Assembly (NCBI GenBank): GCA_049999725.1
Contig: JBNGIS010011554.1
Location: 1 to 36,297 of the forward strand
From: Haplomitrium mnioides
Lineage: Eukaryota; Marchantiophyta; Haplomitriopsida; Calobryales
Direction: 5' to 3'
DNA length: 36,297 nt
Of the stretch, positions 1 to 10,765 are shown piece by piece (position 1 is the first letter of the stretch; each line of letters starts with the position of its first letter). Under the pieces are notes generated by a model. It was not told the DNA's origin. It saw nothing but the letters and a program-made list of their open reading frames with translations, and searched no databases. Position numbers and translations under genes: made by a program.

Positions 1-153
1 TGATTTATTTTGCATAACGAAATTGACTTTCGCTCTATTATGGTTGCTGAAACGACCAAAAACAACCCTAAAAGTGACCCTCTACCACTTTGAATCCTTC
101 ACTCCTCTCTATTTCCTTATATATAGCATAACATCATGCTTGTACTATTACAC

Positions 154-1490
154 AATAGACTTGTGAATTCATTCAATCAACCCAAGAATTCATTCGAAAC
201 TAATGAAGCCAACTAACATGTGAATTCCTTAAATCAACCCAAGAATTCCTTCAAAACTAGTGAAACCACATGTGAATTCCTTAAATCAGCCCACGAATTC
301 TTTCAAAACTAGTGAAGCCAATAGACATGTGAATTTCTTCAATCAACCCGTGAATTGTTTCAAAACTAGTAAAGCCAATAGACATGTGAGTTCATTCAAA
401 CTAGTGAAGCAACTAGCAAAGCTAATAGACATGTGAATTCCTTTTATCAACCCAAGAATTCCTTCAAAACTAGTTTAGCCAATAGACATGTGAATTCTTT
501 CAATCAACTTATGAATTCCTTCAAAACTAGTGAAACAAATAAACATGTGAGTTCTTTCAAAGCTAGTGCAGCTAATAGATATATGAATTACTTCAATCAA
601 CCCGTGAATTACGTCAAAACTAGTGAAGCCAATATATATGTGAGTTCTTTCAATCAGCCCGAAAATTCCTTCAAAACTAGTGAAGTCATATATGACTCCT
701 TAAATCAACCCGTGAATTCATTCAAAACTAAGAATGTCAATAGAGATGTGAATTCTTTCAATGAACATGGGAATTCTTTCAAAACTAGTGAAGCCAATAG
801 ATATGTGAATTATTTCAATCAACTTGAGAATTCATTCAAAACTAGTGAAGCTAATAGATATGTGAATTATTTCAATCAACTTGAGAATTCATTCAAAACT
901 AGTGAAGCCAATCCATATATAATTCATTAAGTCAAAGTGTGAATTCCTTCAAAACTAGTGAAGCCAATAAACATGTGAATTCTTTCAAAACTAGTGAAGC
1001 TAATAGACATGTGAATTTATTCAAAACTAATGAAGCCAATCTACAAATCAACATGTGAAGTACTTCAAAACTAGTGAAGCCAATAGACATGTGAATTCAT
1101 TCAAAACTAGTGAAGCCAATAGACTTGTGAATTCCTTCTATCAACCCGAGAATCCTTTCAAAACTTGTGAATTCCTACGATCAACCTGAGAATTCTTTCA
1201 ATCAACCCAAGAGTTCATGTAAAACTAGTGAAGAGACATGTGAGAATTCTTTCAATCAACTCGAGAATTCGCGAGAGTTTTGTCAATCAACCCTAGAATT
1301 ACTTCAAAACTAGAGAACCCACAATTTATTCAAAACTAGTGAAGCAACAGGTGAGAATTCGAGAATTCTTTCAATCAACAGGAGAATTACTTCAAAACTA
1401 GTGAAGCCAATAATAGAGATGTGAATTCCTTCAAGCACCTAGGAATTCCTTCAAAACTAGTTAAGCCATTAGACATGTGATTTCCTTCAA
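154..1490. repeat. 57-bp/36-bp EcoRI-rich minisatellite
   Basis: This is a degenerate tandem array. The clearest full units are 57 bp apart: the ACTAGTGAAG box starts at 784, 841 and 898. Each full unit carries GTGAATTC, CAATCAACCC, GAGAATTC, TTCAAAACTAGTGAAGCC and AATAGACAT boxes. Shorter 36-bp units, for example around 940-1010, lack the 21-bp CAATCAACCC part. Because 57, 36 and 21 are all multiples of three, one frame stays open across 433-930, but it begins at GTG and has no recognisable domain, so I do not call it a gene. The AATT-rich ends recreate EcoRI sites throughout. No transposase or LTR is visible beside it. Bases 1-153 are AT-rich sequence with no feature I recognise. Confidence 0.93.
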
Positions 1491-2217
1491 ATTTGTTTTT
1501 AACCGAGGGCCAGCATGCATTGTCTACTCAGTGTTCTTCAATCCCTTGAGAATGATCATCGGTTGCTGTTTTGTATTGAGAAACATACCACACTGCAATT
1601 ATCAACCAAATTCAACTCGTTCACATTCAGCAACGCTTCATATCAACGCAAGTACCAAGGAATTACTGGGCCTGTATTCTTTTTGGCACACTACCAGCAC
1701 GCTTGCTGCACAGCAGAAACGCCGATGTGCACAGCAAATTGCGCCTTCTACGGTGCACAGATTGATCTGTTGCGTATTTCAAGAAGGAAATCTGGTTTTC
1801 TTTCTCCCGAAGACTTTAGAGTAGTTGCTGATTTACGTTTCGCGAGCTGACCTTTAAGTGATCGCAAATGTCCTTGGCGCTTCCAAAAATTTCACGGGAG
1901 CTTTTGTTTGATCGGGCTATGTAATAACGTTAGAGCGTTTCATTCGTAAAACAAGAGAGTTTCGAAAGCTCCTGAACCCTATAAATGCTTGTCTCCAAAA
2001 GCGCCAATCTGCGAAATCCGTTGATAGAGAACATCTCTTTGGATTCCCGAAATGGACCAATGCATGGTTCCCAGGCATTTGAGCTGAGCGAAAGTTGCCG
2101 CAGCTGAAATTGGTACCGGTTGGCGAAGCCCGGCTGGCCTTTTCGAGCGAAAAAGCGCGCCAAGAAAAGAAGCGAATAGCGTGGGAGCAATCAGGGAGAA
2201 GTAGAGCTGAGAGCAAA
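1491..2217. other. Intergenic region and RFC3 5' flank
   Basis: No supported gene. Open frames on both strands here are short, start at non-ATG codons and show no domain. The part next to RFC3 is presumably its promoter and 5' leader. The leader from 2095 is open in the RFC3 frame but has no ATG before 2218. GCGCGCCAA at 2155-2163 (TTGGCGCGC on the other strand) and TTTCGCG near 1837 resemble E2F sites, which would suit a replication gene, but both are imperfect matches. Confidence 0.5.
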
Positions 2218-5028
2218 ATGTTGTGGGTGGACAAGTATAGGCCTCATGCGCTAGACAAAGTATTGGTGCACGTCACTGAAGCGCAGCATTTGAAAAATCT
2301 GGTACCATTCTGAGTACTCGTCTCTTTTCTTGATGCTGCTTCCTGCGGCCAGTTTCTCTAACGACTGGCAGAATCAAGAAATTTGCTCAGTAGGCTTTCT
2401 GTCGTATGACTATCCTACTCTTGCGTTTCATCCAATAATTTTCTCGGTTTTGCTTTTCTAGATTGCGCAGGGAGATTGTCCGCACCTGTTATTCTATGGA
2501 CCTTCTGGAGCTGGAAAAAAGACTTTGATACTCGCTTTGTTGCGAGAAATGTATGGACCAGGCGCAGAGAAGGTCGGAATCACAATTCTGCTCAATTTTG
2601 ATTCAATATTTCATAAATGTTCTGCTCTAGAAAGCTTAGCAGACTCAGTTCAGCCTAAGCCCTTTCAAAACCCTGAATCTTGCACTTCTAACTGTGAAGC
2701 AATTTTGGGCAGGTGAAGGTTGAGAACAAGACTTGGAAAGTAGAGGTACTTCGCACGTTACTAGTGAAAGAATTTTCATTTTAGCCCCAGTGATTGAGTG
2801 CTCCGTTGTGAATTATGTGGTGTGTGATGTCGGTTCTGCAGGCTGGATCCCGGAAAATAGAAATAGATCTCACTACCGTCTCAAGCAATTATCATGTGGA
2901 ACTGTCTCCGAGTGATGCTGGGTTTCAAGACCGATATGTTGTCCAGGAAATTATTAAAGAAATGGCTAAGAGCAGGCCTCTGGATATATCTGGAAACAAA
3001 GGATTTAAAGGTTTGGAGTTCTCGTTATTGTGAAGCTATTTTCTCAACCAAGGTTACGTAGTCTTTCTGTCTAAGCTAACAAAAGGGTCCGTTGACAATG
3101 CAAGTAAAGTACAGGTTCTTCTTTCTTGCAGTGCTTGTACTGAATGAGGTGGATAAATTATCAAGAGAGGCTCAACACTCTCTTCGTAGAACAATGGAGA
3201 AATACAGCTCCGCTTGTAGACTTGTTCTCTGCTGCAACAGCGCATCCAAAGTTATAGAGGCAGTTCGCTCCAGATGCCTCAACATACGAATAAATGCTCC
3301 AACAAGTGAAGAGGTTACACACCCAACTCTGTTTTTTTTGGAAGAGGAGATAAACATTATTGACATTATTGCCAAATGTTGGGTTGGTTTGTTCTTTCCG
3401 GAAAATTTCTAATAAGGTTGGAATCACAGCCTGCTGATCGACTGTGTGATTGGCACTGAGTGGAGAGTATGTGGGGTTGCAAAATTGCACAGCGGGAGAA
3501 GGACTTTGTTGGTAGCACACGGTAGAGTTCTCCCCTAAGTTAATGCTAACAGTTTGCATGTTGTGATAGATCATAAAAGTGCTACAATTTGTTGCAAAGA
3601 AAGAAAACCTACAACTACCTGCAGGTTTAGCAGGTCGTATAGTCTTCCAATCCAACAGAAATCTACGGCAAGCCATTTTATCACTGGAGGCCTGCCATGT
3701 CCAGCAGTATGTTCGTACTCACTCTAATAGTTTTGCTAGTCTCTTGTTGGCAAAACATATTTGCAGTGCTGATGGTTCGTCCTTTTTCCCAGAGAGTTTG
3801 ATGGTCTCCTGCTTAATGATTAGTACGGTGTTTTAAACTAAACTTTTATCAATTAGTCCCGGCATTGCTTGTGACCTGGACTACAAGCTTGTGTGATTAA
3901 AAATGGATGTTGAACAGGTATCCATTCACAGAGACTCAAACGGTGCAAGCTACAGACTGGGAGCAGTACATATTGGAAATTGCTTCTGACATTGTTAGTG
4001 AGCAGAGCCCAAAGAGGTAAAATTGGACGTGGAAAATGGGACTTCACAACTCTTTAAACTGCTTTTGATTTGGTGCTGTTTTAGGAAAGGAGATTCAACG
4101 CGTCTGTCAGGAGCGCCAATCAATTGGCTTTGAGTTCTGGTTTCTACAAATTACTTTCTCTAAGTCTAATGTCCACCAGAAACAGGGCATAAGAAAATTT
4201 CCTGCTTCAAACAATATTTCTGCAATTTCAATTTCATACAATGACCTTTTGTTATTGCAGGCTATTTCAGGTGAGAGGTAAATTGTACGAGCTGCTCATC
4301 AACTGCATACCCCCTGAGTTGATTTTGAAGGTAATTCTGTTGGCATTGACGACAGAGTTCCGAAACGTTCTTCTGTCATGTCTTTTCTTTCATCATCACA
4401 TTTAAGTCTATTAAAGGCAAAAGCCCTCTGGTTTTAGATTCTGTGAGAAATTTTCGTAAGGCAGTCAATGATCTGTGAGGATCTTATCAGAGATTGCTCA
4501 TGGAGCTGATGAAGAAGTTGGATTCGGAACTCAAACATGAAGTCTGCCATTGGGGTGCCTTTTATGTAAGTTGATTGTTTTCTAACTTTCTTTTGGTTGG
4601 CACAAAAGCCTTCAATTATATGAGAGATGTATTCCCTATTCATGAGTCATTTTCTTTTTCCCTAATCTCGACTTTGTTTTCTTCCTAATGTAGGAGCACA
4701 GGATGCAACTAGGGCAGAAGGCCATTTTCCATCTTGAAGGTGAGTCCTTCAATTCTTGGTGATTTGTCCCTCTTCAATTTAGCAGTGCACTATATGAAGA
4801 TATGATGCTCTGCTTTGTACACGAAAGAAATGTCTTTTGAATCACTCCAACTACAGAAAAATGTATGAGGCTGCATAGCTTGCATTCCTCTAATCATGAC
4901 ACAATTACGTAGCTTCAACTACAGTGAAGTTTAGCTCTTCTCATAGACTCTGGTGTTTGTGATTTGCAGCATTCGTGGCAAAGTTTATGAGTATCTACAA
5001 AAAGTTTTTGATTGCCACTTTTGGGTAG
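2218..5028 (+). CDS. RFC3: Replication factor C subunit 3 (clamp-loader small subunit)
   Basis: RFC3 is a small AAA+ subunit of the nuclear clamp loader that opens PCNA and loads it at primer-template junctions. Eleven exons: 2218-2301, 2462-2572, 2713-2745, 2842-3010, 3132-3313, 3570-3706, 3918-4016, 4261-4330, 4491-4565, 4694-4739, 4970-5028. All introns are GT-AG and phases agree, giving 354 aa, the length I recall for Arabidopsis RFC3. Visible motifs are MLWVDKYRP at the N-terminus, a Walker A GPSGAGKKT (residues 41-49), a Walker B-like LVLNEVD (134-140) with Asn in place of the first acidic residue, the RFC signature SRC (179-181), and the C-terminal collar ending KKFLIATFG. The start at 2218 is the first in-frame ATG and matches the family. 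It is convergent with the downstream FKBP gene. The model looks intact. Confidence 0.96.
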
Positions 5029-5778
5029 GAGTTATATCAAGGGGATCTCCAGCAGCATCCAAACTCCTGTTGACGAGAAATTAGAAACCAACTTGTGAGA
5101 ATGGAGACGATAACAAGCAATTCTTTGAACGCTTTGGCTGTATTTTCTCCTCCCCTGTCTGTCTTTCCGTTCCTTCACTGCAGATGGGAAGGGAAGTCAG
5201 TTTTCTGAAGTCCCACCATAATATGTATGAGTATAATATATTGAGCGGAAATGATTGATGGGCATGCTCGAAAGCAATATCAGATCAAAATTTTGAAGCT
5301 CCTAAGGTCCCAAAGTGGATTGGAGCATGCTACAGTGATCTTCACTTTAGGCTGCACAATGTTTCCAGTATATCTCTGCAATGGAGTACATTTCCGAATT
5401 TCTGGACAATTGCTTTTGAGCTTGTAGTTTCTCGAGACATTTCATGGCAAGTGAGATTGGGGGCGGAGCATCACAAACTGAGCAATTGACCAAGCTTTTA
5501 CGCTTTGTCAACTAGCTTGTTTTTGGCAATTGAACGATGCATGCAAATAGGGCTACTTGCTGGTAAAAAATGCCACTATCACAGATGAATCTAAGGAGAA
5601 CAGAATGAATGGTGACCATTTCGTCCCTGGGGCGCTTGGTCAGTTTCACCCTTCCACCAGTTTCACTGTGGACCTACAAACAAGACATCCGCTCTTCAGC
5701 ACTGTGTCCAAGAATGCTTCAAGTGCTGCACTGACTCACTTGGGACACGACACAGTAATGACAGTCCGGTGAAGGAAA
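5029..5778. other. Convergent 3' region between RFC3 and FKBP
   Basis: About 750 bp between two convergent stop codons. It should hold both 3' UTRs and polyadenylation signals. One 71-codon plus-strand frame (5557-5772) shows no domain and is taken as chance. Nothing else recognised. Confidence 0.6.
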
Positions 5779-7565
5779 TTACCCAAACGGACTTTGCTTT
5801 ATGCTCAGCAGTTCCACGTTAAACTGCACATGCGACCAGCATTGCGAACCGGTCGGTTAGAAACCCAGAATTGCCTTGTAATTCCATGAAGGTGCGAGGA
5901 TTATTTCTCTAGGTAAGAGGTTCACCTCAAGAGTTGCATTTGGTGGAATCTCTTGGATTCCCTTGTTTCCGTACGCTAATTGGGGAGGCACAATAAGCAT
6001 GCGCTGCATCCAATAACATGTCATCTATTAAATGCCTGACTGGGTAAATCAATTGTGCAGAGCAGACCATCATTCCTCAAATGTTTTCATACCTGACCAC
6101 CTACTCTCATTCCTAGAACCCCGAGGTCGAGACCCTTGAGCACCATTCCGATTTCTGAAGATCCAACGTCAAAGCCATAGGGCTGCACATTCACAATCCT
6201 CGAGCAGAATGATTACATTGAACAGCAGCGAATAATCACGCGAGAGTCAGCCAAAATTAAAGATCAAACACGCTTTTTCCCTACCAACATTCCACGACTT
6301 GTGCAATTGAAGACTCACAGTTCCTCCGGTGACACCCATGCCCTGCCTGCTGGTCATGAACGTTAGGCCTTTCCATTTCGCAACATAATGTATCTGCGTC
6401 CAGAAGTTTTCAATGTCAGACGGCAGCAGGCCAAGTCCAGATTAAAATACGTTGATGCAAGAATCCCCGACGTGTTACGAGACAGGGCATTAGTCCTACA
6501 ATCTTGTTGGGAGCTTTGAACAGACCGCGACGCGTGAACCATTTACGGCTGCGGGACCTCCTCCAACCTTAATATCATAGTACCTGCAACACGAATACGA
6601 GTCATACAGGGCAGGCATGACACTGCCATGCGCTTACAGGATTTGCTCATCCGGTGCACGAGAAACACACTCAGAATTTTGAAATGTCTTATGAGCTTAT
6701 GATCAGAGATAGAATACATGCGGGTGGGAGTGCAAGAAGTGTACTCACTTGAGACCATTTGGCAAGACCTTGTACTCACTTTCGGGGATTTGTTCAGACC
6801 TAAGCTGCAGCCAGATTAGAATTGAAACAGCAGGAGCATTTTGTCAATTTTGAGTTCCCCTTCTAATCTTTCTCGAATATCTTTGAGAAGCTCAGGAGAA
6901 TCGCTTACTGCTCTTCTACTCGATGACACAGCAGCGGCGTTCTCCACAACGATGCCTGCGTTTGTAGCTGCACCAATTTTCCAGAGGTCAGTATCGAAAA
7001 CTGGAACGCAATGTCAGAGTTGACAATATTGCAAATGCACATGTTAACAGCGGATAACTCGACGACACCGCAGAATTTGTTGCTCGAATTGTTGAAGGAT
7101 GATAGTGAAACGTTTTTTTGGGGTTGGAATCCCCTGCATGAATGTACATACGATGAAAACAAATTCACGACAATTTGTCATTTTGATGATCAAAATGCAC
7201 ACCTAGCAGTACTCCTGCTATGAGTACTCCGGCAATTTCCCTTCTGGAACTAATTGGCATCTGAGTCTCTGGGACATCACCCACGTCTGACACCGCTCGT
7301 AGTGGAACGCAGGAACGTGTCTTCACCGCTGAGTTACTTGGCTGAATAACTGGTCCTGTCACGACAAAAGTGTAGTGGTATCGCTGAACGAATTTGAAGT
7401 GAGAAATTATATGAAACGGGTGTTCATGATCTAGCTTGAACAAGTGACCGACCATCCATGGCTCAAAGTACCTGAATTTTTGCCAAGTCCAAGTCCAGAG
7501 CTCAGGGGCTGCGATCGAGGTTTCCCAACAAAGCACAGGGGAATATGAATCATCGACAAAGCCAT
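5779..7565 (-). CDS. FKBP-type peptidyl-prolyl isomerase, thylakoid-lumen class
   Basis: A plastid immunophilin with one FKBP domain. Exons in transcript order: 7565-7472, 7355-7203, 6967-6909, 6804-6749, 6583-6526, 6393-6319, 6182-6093, 6003-5926, 5823-5779. Phases close to 235 aa. The start MALSMIHIP opens a Ser-rich transit peptide; an earlier in-frame ATG at 7613 is possible. A twin-arginine lumenal signal follows: RR at residues 69-70, a hydrophobic run, then ENAAA ending near 95, which suggests Tat export into the thylakoid lumen. The FKBP domain covers about 115-235 and ends VELLSIKQSPFG. It resembles what I recall of Arabidopsis FKBP16-4, but that assignment is from memory. Of the FKBP12 active-site residues, the Tyr of LAYG is kept, while the usual Asp after Phe is Met (153) and the pocket Trp is Leu (183), so isomerase activity may be weak. 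Confidence 0.92.
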
Positions 7566-8477
7566 TGCCCCGAACTGACTCTCGCTTGAATCTGCAACAA
7601 CAATCAGATGCACAGGATTAAAGGTTCTACATAACGATGCAACAGGTGAATGACTCTGTGAAGAATTCTATCCGTGCTCACTCTTGAAGCAAAATTCCGA
7701 AATTCAAAGAGGACTCATTTGCGGATTTCGATTCTGAGCAGAATCTGCGAAGAATTCTTCTTGGCAACAGTGAAGATGGCTGTCAGCAGGTGGGTGGGCA
7801 AGAAACGCTCTATCTTCGCACACCCAATCATCAAGGGAAGCTAGCCAAAACCACGATAAACCATGGTTTCGTTTGTAGTAGCAGAAATAAATCGTGATTT
7901 CTCAGATGCGAAACTAGATAGTATCACTGTTTCATCCCCCTGAGTTCTCTCGAAGAAAATGCCCATGCAATCGTCACGTAGTTTCACTCCTCGTGAACCT
8001 TTGAACAGAGATTGTGATCCTCTTATGTATATTATTAACAACTCTTGCCAAATTGTAGCACCATCTTGGAGGCTGAGTTGCATTCACAACACGTAATGAT
8101 CATAACATGTGTTCAAAATCCATCTCATGCTGAGACAGCAACCTTATTTTGTCTAATAATCGGAGATGAACCACATCTGAGGGTTGATTGTTTCGTTTTG
8201 TTTTGCTATACCTTGAATGTTCTTGCTTTAAAGAGCCGGTGTTTTCATGCCACCAGTAAATTTCAAAAGTCGGAATCGAACATATGTCATACCCGCCCTA
8301 CAACTTCAACACTTGTTACAGCAATGTTATATTACTCTTGAAACAGACTAGCATTGCAGACCCCACCTCAGTCACAATCATTATGCAGGTGCGTGGAGAT
8401 CACTACCACGCTTGAGAGAGAGAGACAGAGACGGTTCTTAGTGTTGAGATTCAGAGTGCTGTTGCACTTACAGAGAC

Positions 8478-8519
<42 letters not shown>

Positions 8520-8530
8520 GTGGAGGAGGC
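7566..8530. other. FKBP upstream region and PLAT1 downstream region
   Basis: Upstream flank of the FKBP gene and 3' flank of the first PLAT gene, both on the minus strand. Short frames such as 7841-8083 (minus) and 8045-8341 (plus) have no domain or exon support. The only distinct structure is the AG microsatellite listed separately. Confidence 0.5.
8482..8517. repeat. (AG)18 microsatellite
   Basis: An uninterrupted run of 18 AG units (CT on the minus strand), about 15 bp past the stop codon of the minus-strand PLAT gene and so probably in its 3' UTR. Short GAGAGACAGAGA tracts nearby (about 8415-8432) are related. Confidence 0.97.
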
Positions 8531-9302
8531 CTAATAGTTGTAATGGCAGTCATCTCGGGTGTCAGAAAATTGGGCCTGGTTGTCTTGGCTAGGAATCCAG
8601 TCGTGGAGTTGGAAGGTGTGCTCCTGTTTCACATGATTGGGAACGAGAAGCATGGAGACGGATAAGGTCTCCACAAACCATGCAGGCCACCATCCGGAAT
8701 CGTCTGTGGACAGAAACAGTTTGCAGATGTGGCTCACGCAATTGCCAATGAGCTCGAACGTGTCCGTTTGATCCCTCTCGAAGTTATTCATGCCACTGTC
8801 CAGATCATTGAAAACCACCCTTGCTCCAGCTCGATTCAGCAACTGCACCTGAACATTTGCGTCTGTACCTGCTCCCCAAACGCTTCCCGTCTGCGTGGTC
8901 ACTGTGTAGGAACAGAACTGCATTGCACCAGACAATTGTCAATTGAATTCAGAGAAATGAAGGAGGCTGAAACTGATCCGTGGAAGTGGAGATATCATTC
9001 AAAAGTTCTCATTGACAATTTATTGTAACACACACAGACTCTGAACTGAATACTATTCAGAAATGTCAGTTCGGGATACTGCTGCAGATAAACAGGTCCG
9101 GGATCGTTCTCACATGTGGCACAGAGATAGTTGGTTCAGGAGACAGATCTGTGGAAGGCTCCAACGCAGGTGTCACGGAGGTCGTATTGCTCTCGAAGTT
9201 ACTGTAGCTGAAAGCATCAGACTTTGTGCGCAACGAACACTGCAGTGTAATAGCAGCGATCAAGAGAAGAGTAAACAGGAAGCCGCGGTGCGAATTGTCC
9301 AT
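8531..9302 (-). CDS. Secreted PLAT/LH2-domain protein (plant-stress type), copy 1
   Basis: A small single-PLAT-domain protein of the plant-stress group. The PLAT fold is a beta-sandwich linked to membrane or protein binding, and plant members act in abiotic stress tolerance. Exon 1 is 9302-9114 and exon 2 is 8917-8531; the intron (donor GTGAGA) keeps phase 0 and gives 191 aa. The start MDNSH is directly followed by a hydrophobic stretch (about residues 8-22) that looks like a signal peptide; other in-frame ATGs lie upstream. A Ser/Thr/Pro-rich linker leads to the PLAT domain (about 64-185) with CSYTVTTQTGS, GAGTDANV, NNFERDQTDTF, a GNC/ICKLFLSTDDSGWWPAWFVE core and HDWIP. The protein ends DDCHYNY. 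It is head-to-tail with a second PLAT gene 0.75 kb upstream, so a local duplication is likely. Confidence 0.88.
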
Positions 9303-9615
9303 CTCCAAAGCTACCACTGTAGATGTGCTTCTATGACTGAGTGCAGGCATTTCATTTGACTCCATTGCATTCTCAAGCGTTACAAAACACTGTTTCTCAT
9401 ACAAAAAGTGGTTATGATCGATCAGTGACATTTGTTTTGTCCTTGGCAATCGCTTCTCTCTCGATTTCATTGTACACAAATCGCCTCGTTTGCAATCATC
9501 GTCGTGTCCACCATTTGTTCACAAGTACGACCCAACTGCCTCTGACCGCAGCCACTATCGACTTAGTATTATTTTGTGGTTATTAACAAAACTTGCCAAA
9601 AATTGCACACACAGC

Positions 9616-9687
9616 GGTTCTATAGTGTAGTGGTTAGCACTCTGGACTTTGAATCCAGCGACCTGGGTTCGAATCCCGGTAGGACCT
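9616..9687 (+). tRNA. trnQ-UUG: tRNA-Gln (anticodon UUG)
   Basis: A 72-nt cloverleaf. The acceptor arms GGTTCTA and TAGGACC pair with one G-U. The anticodon stem CTGGA/TCCAG encloses loop CTTTGAA with anticodon TTG. The T arm is CTGGG-TTCGAAT-CCCGG with one wobble pair. The internal A box (TAGTGTAGTGG) and B box (GGTTCGAATCC) for RNA polymerase III are intact, and there is no intron. The sequence matches the plant nuclear tRNA-Gln pattern. The nearest T4 run that could end transcription is at 9716-9719. It sits between the two minus-strand PLAT genes. Confidence 0.97.
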
Positions 9688-9776
9688 TGCTTGCACATTA
9701 CTGTAACTTCGCCAATTTTAAATGCAAATGCACTCATAGAGCTATGATGAAGTTAGCAGTCAATTAGTTTTGATTA

Positions 9777-9880
9777 CCACGCTAACTAGGTCGATCGCGT
9801 AACTTAATTTGACTTTAAAGTAGNNNNNNNNNNCCACGCTAACTAGGTCGATCGCGTAACTTAATTTGACTTTAAAGTAG
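9777..9880. other. 10-N assembly gap with identical 47-bp flanks
   Basis: Ten Ns (9824-9833) separate two identical 47-bp copies, 9777-9823 and 9834-9880, both running from CCACGCTAACTAGG to TTTAAAGTAG. Exact identity right up to both edges is what an unmerged contig overlap produces, so the true sequence probably has one copy and no gap. It lies in non-coding DNA between the tRNA and the second PLAT gene. Confidence 0.9.
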
Positions 9881-10049
9881 GTTAAGATTTCTATCAGTAA
9901 CTCGTTGTGCTTGTGCTGAGTATCACATTGTAGTAACTTAAATTTAATTTCAAGTAAATGTTTCGTTTTGTATTGTAAATAGAATAGTAGTAACATTTAT
10001 TATCTTGAGAATATACTTTAGAAGATGGATCCAATCCGATGGAATTGAA

Positions 10050-10765
10050 TCAGTACTTGCAATCGTCACGTATTGCAAACAGGAGTGCTGCAGAATCATC
10101 AATGGGAAGCCATTGATGCACTTCAAATGTCTTTTCTTCGCTTCGAGTAGGAGTCAAAGCAACAGAAACCGAGACATTCTCCACATACCAAGCTGCAAAC
10201 CAGCCTGAATCATCTGTGGACAATATCATTTTGCAAATGTGGGGAATGCAATTCCCCACCATTGTGAATGTGTCGATGTCCCCTCTTTCAAAATTGTTCT
10301 TTCCATTGTCCAAAATGGGGAATGCAACCTCCAGACCTTCCCTATTGAAGAAACGAACCGAAATTGTAGAATCCGTTCCAGCTCCAATCTTGTTTCCCGT
10401 TGTTGTCGTTATAGTATAAGTACAAATCTTCACAAAACATAAAGCTCACATTCCTCAAATATAAGAAAGTGGATTCAAAAATCATTTGTTTTCCATAATT
10501 TTGGCTGTTTGACGTTGCTCATTCTACCATCTAAAAAGCTAGAAACCAGGATGATACATAAAGACATTGAAATTTTACTCACCTTGTTATAGGGAACTGG
10601 GTTATCATCATGGTGGCCTCCTTCTCCTTGTCTGTTCTTGCTTACCAATGGCTGTTTAGAAACTTCACATGAACAATGGGCGATCAGCCCTACAGTAAAT
10701 GCAGCCACCAACAACCAAACCTTCAGTTCTTGCATCATCATGGCGTCAATGTTCACTTGGTGCAT
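10050..10765 (-). CDS. Secreted PLAT/LH2-domain protein (plant-stress type), copy 2
   Basis: Second PLAT-domain gene, same strand and same two-exon layout as its neighbour, with the intron at the same place just before the conserved CxYT. Exon 1 is 10765-10583 and exon 2 is 10427-10050; donor GTGAGT, phase 0. The first in-frame ATG (10765) gives 186 aa and the ATG at 10741 gives 178 aa. Either way the hydrophobic stretch VWLLVAAFTVGLIAHCSC acts as a signal peptide. A His/Asp/Gly-rich linker follows, then the PLAT domain with ICTYTITT, GAGTDSTISV, NNFERGDIDTF, GNCIPHICKMILSTDDSGW and HQWLPIDD, ending RDDCKY. Several stretches match copy 1 exactly (NNFER, STDDSGW, GAGTD), supporting tandem duplication followed by divergence, especially in the linker. 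Confidence 0.9.

Noticed and set aside
433-930. Open frame across the minisatellite as a protein gene
   Set aside because: It begins at GTG, has no upstream exon or domain, and is explained by repeat lengths that are multiples of three.
1917-2234. Minus-strand frames upstream of RFC3
   Set aside because: No domain, no splice partner, and they overlap the expected RFC3 promoter and leader.
3161-3676. 171-codon minus-strand frame inside RFC3
   Set aside because: It lies antisense to RFC3 exons 5-6 and the intron between them, with no family signal; a shadow of the real gene.
8368-8553. Ser/Leu-repeat and Arg/Glu-repeat frames over the AG and CT microsatellites (also at 35599-35980)
   Set aside because: They are translations of dinucleotide repeats.
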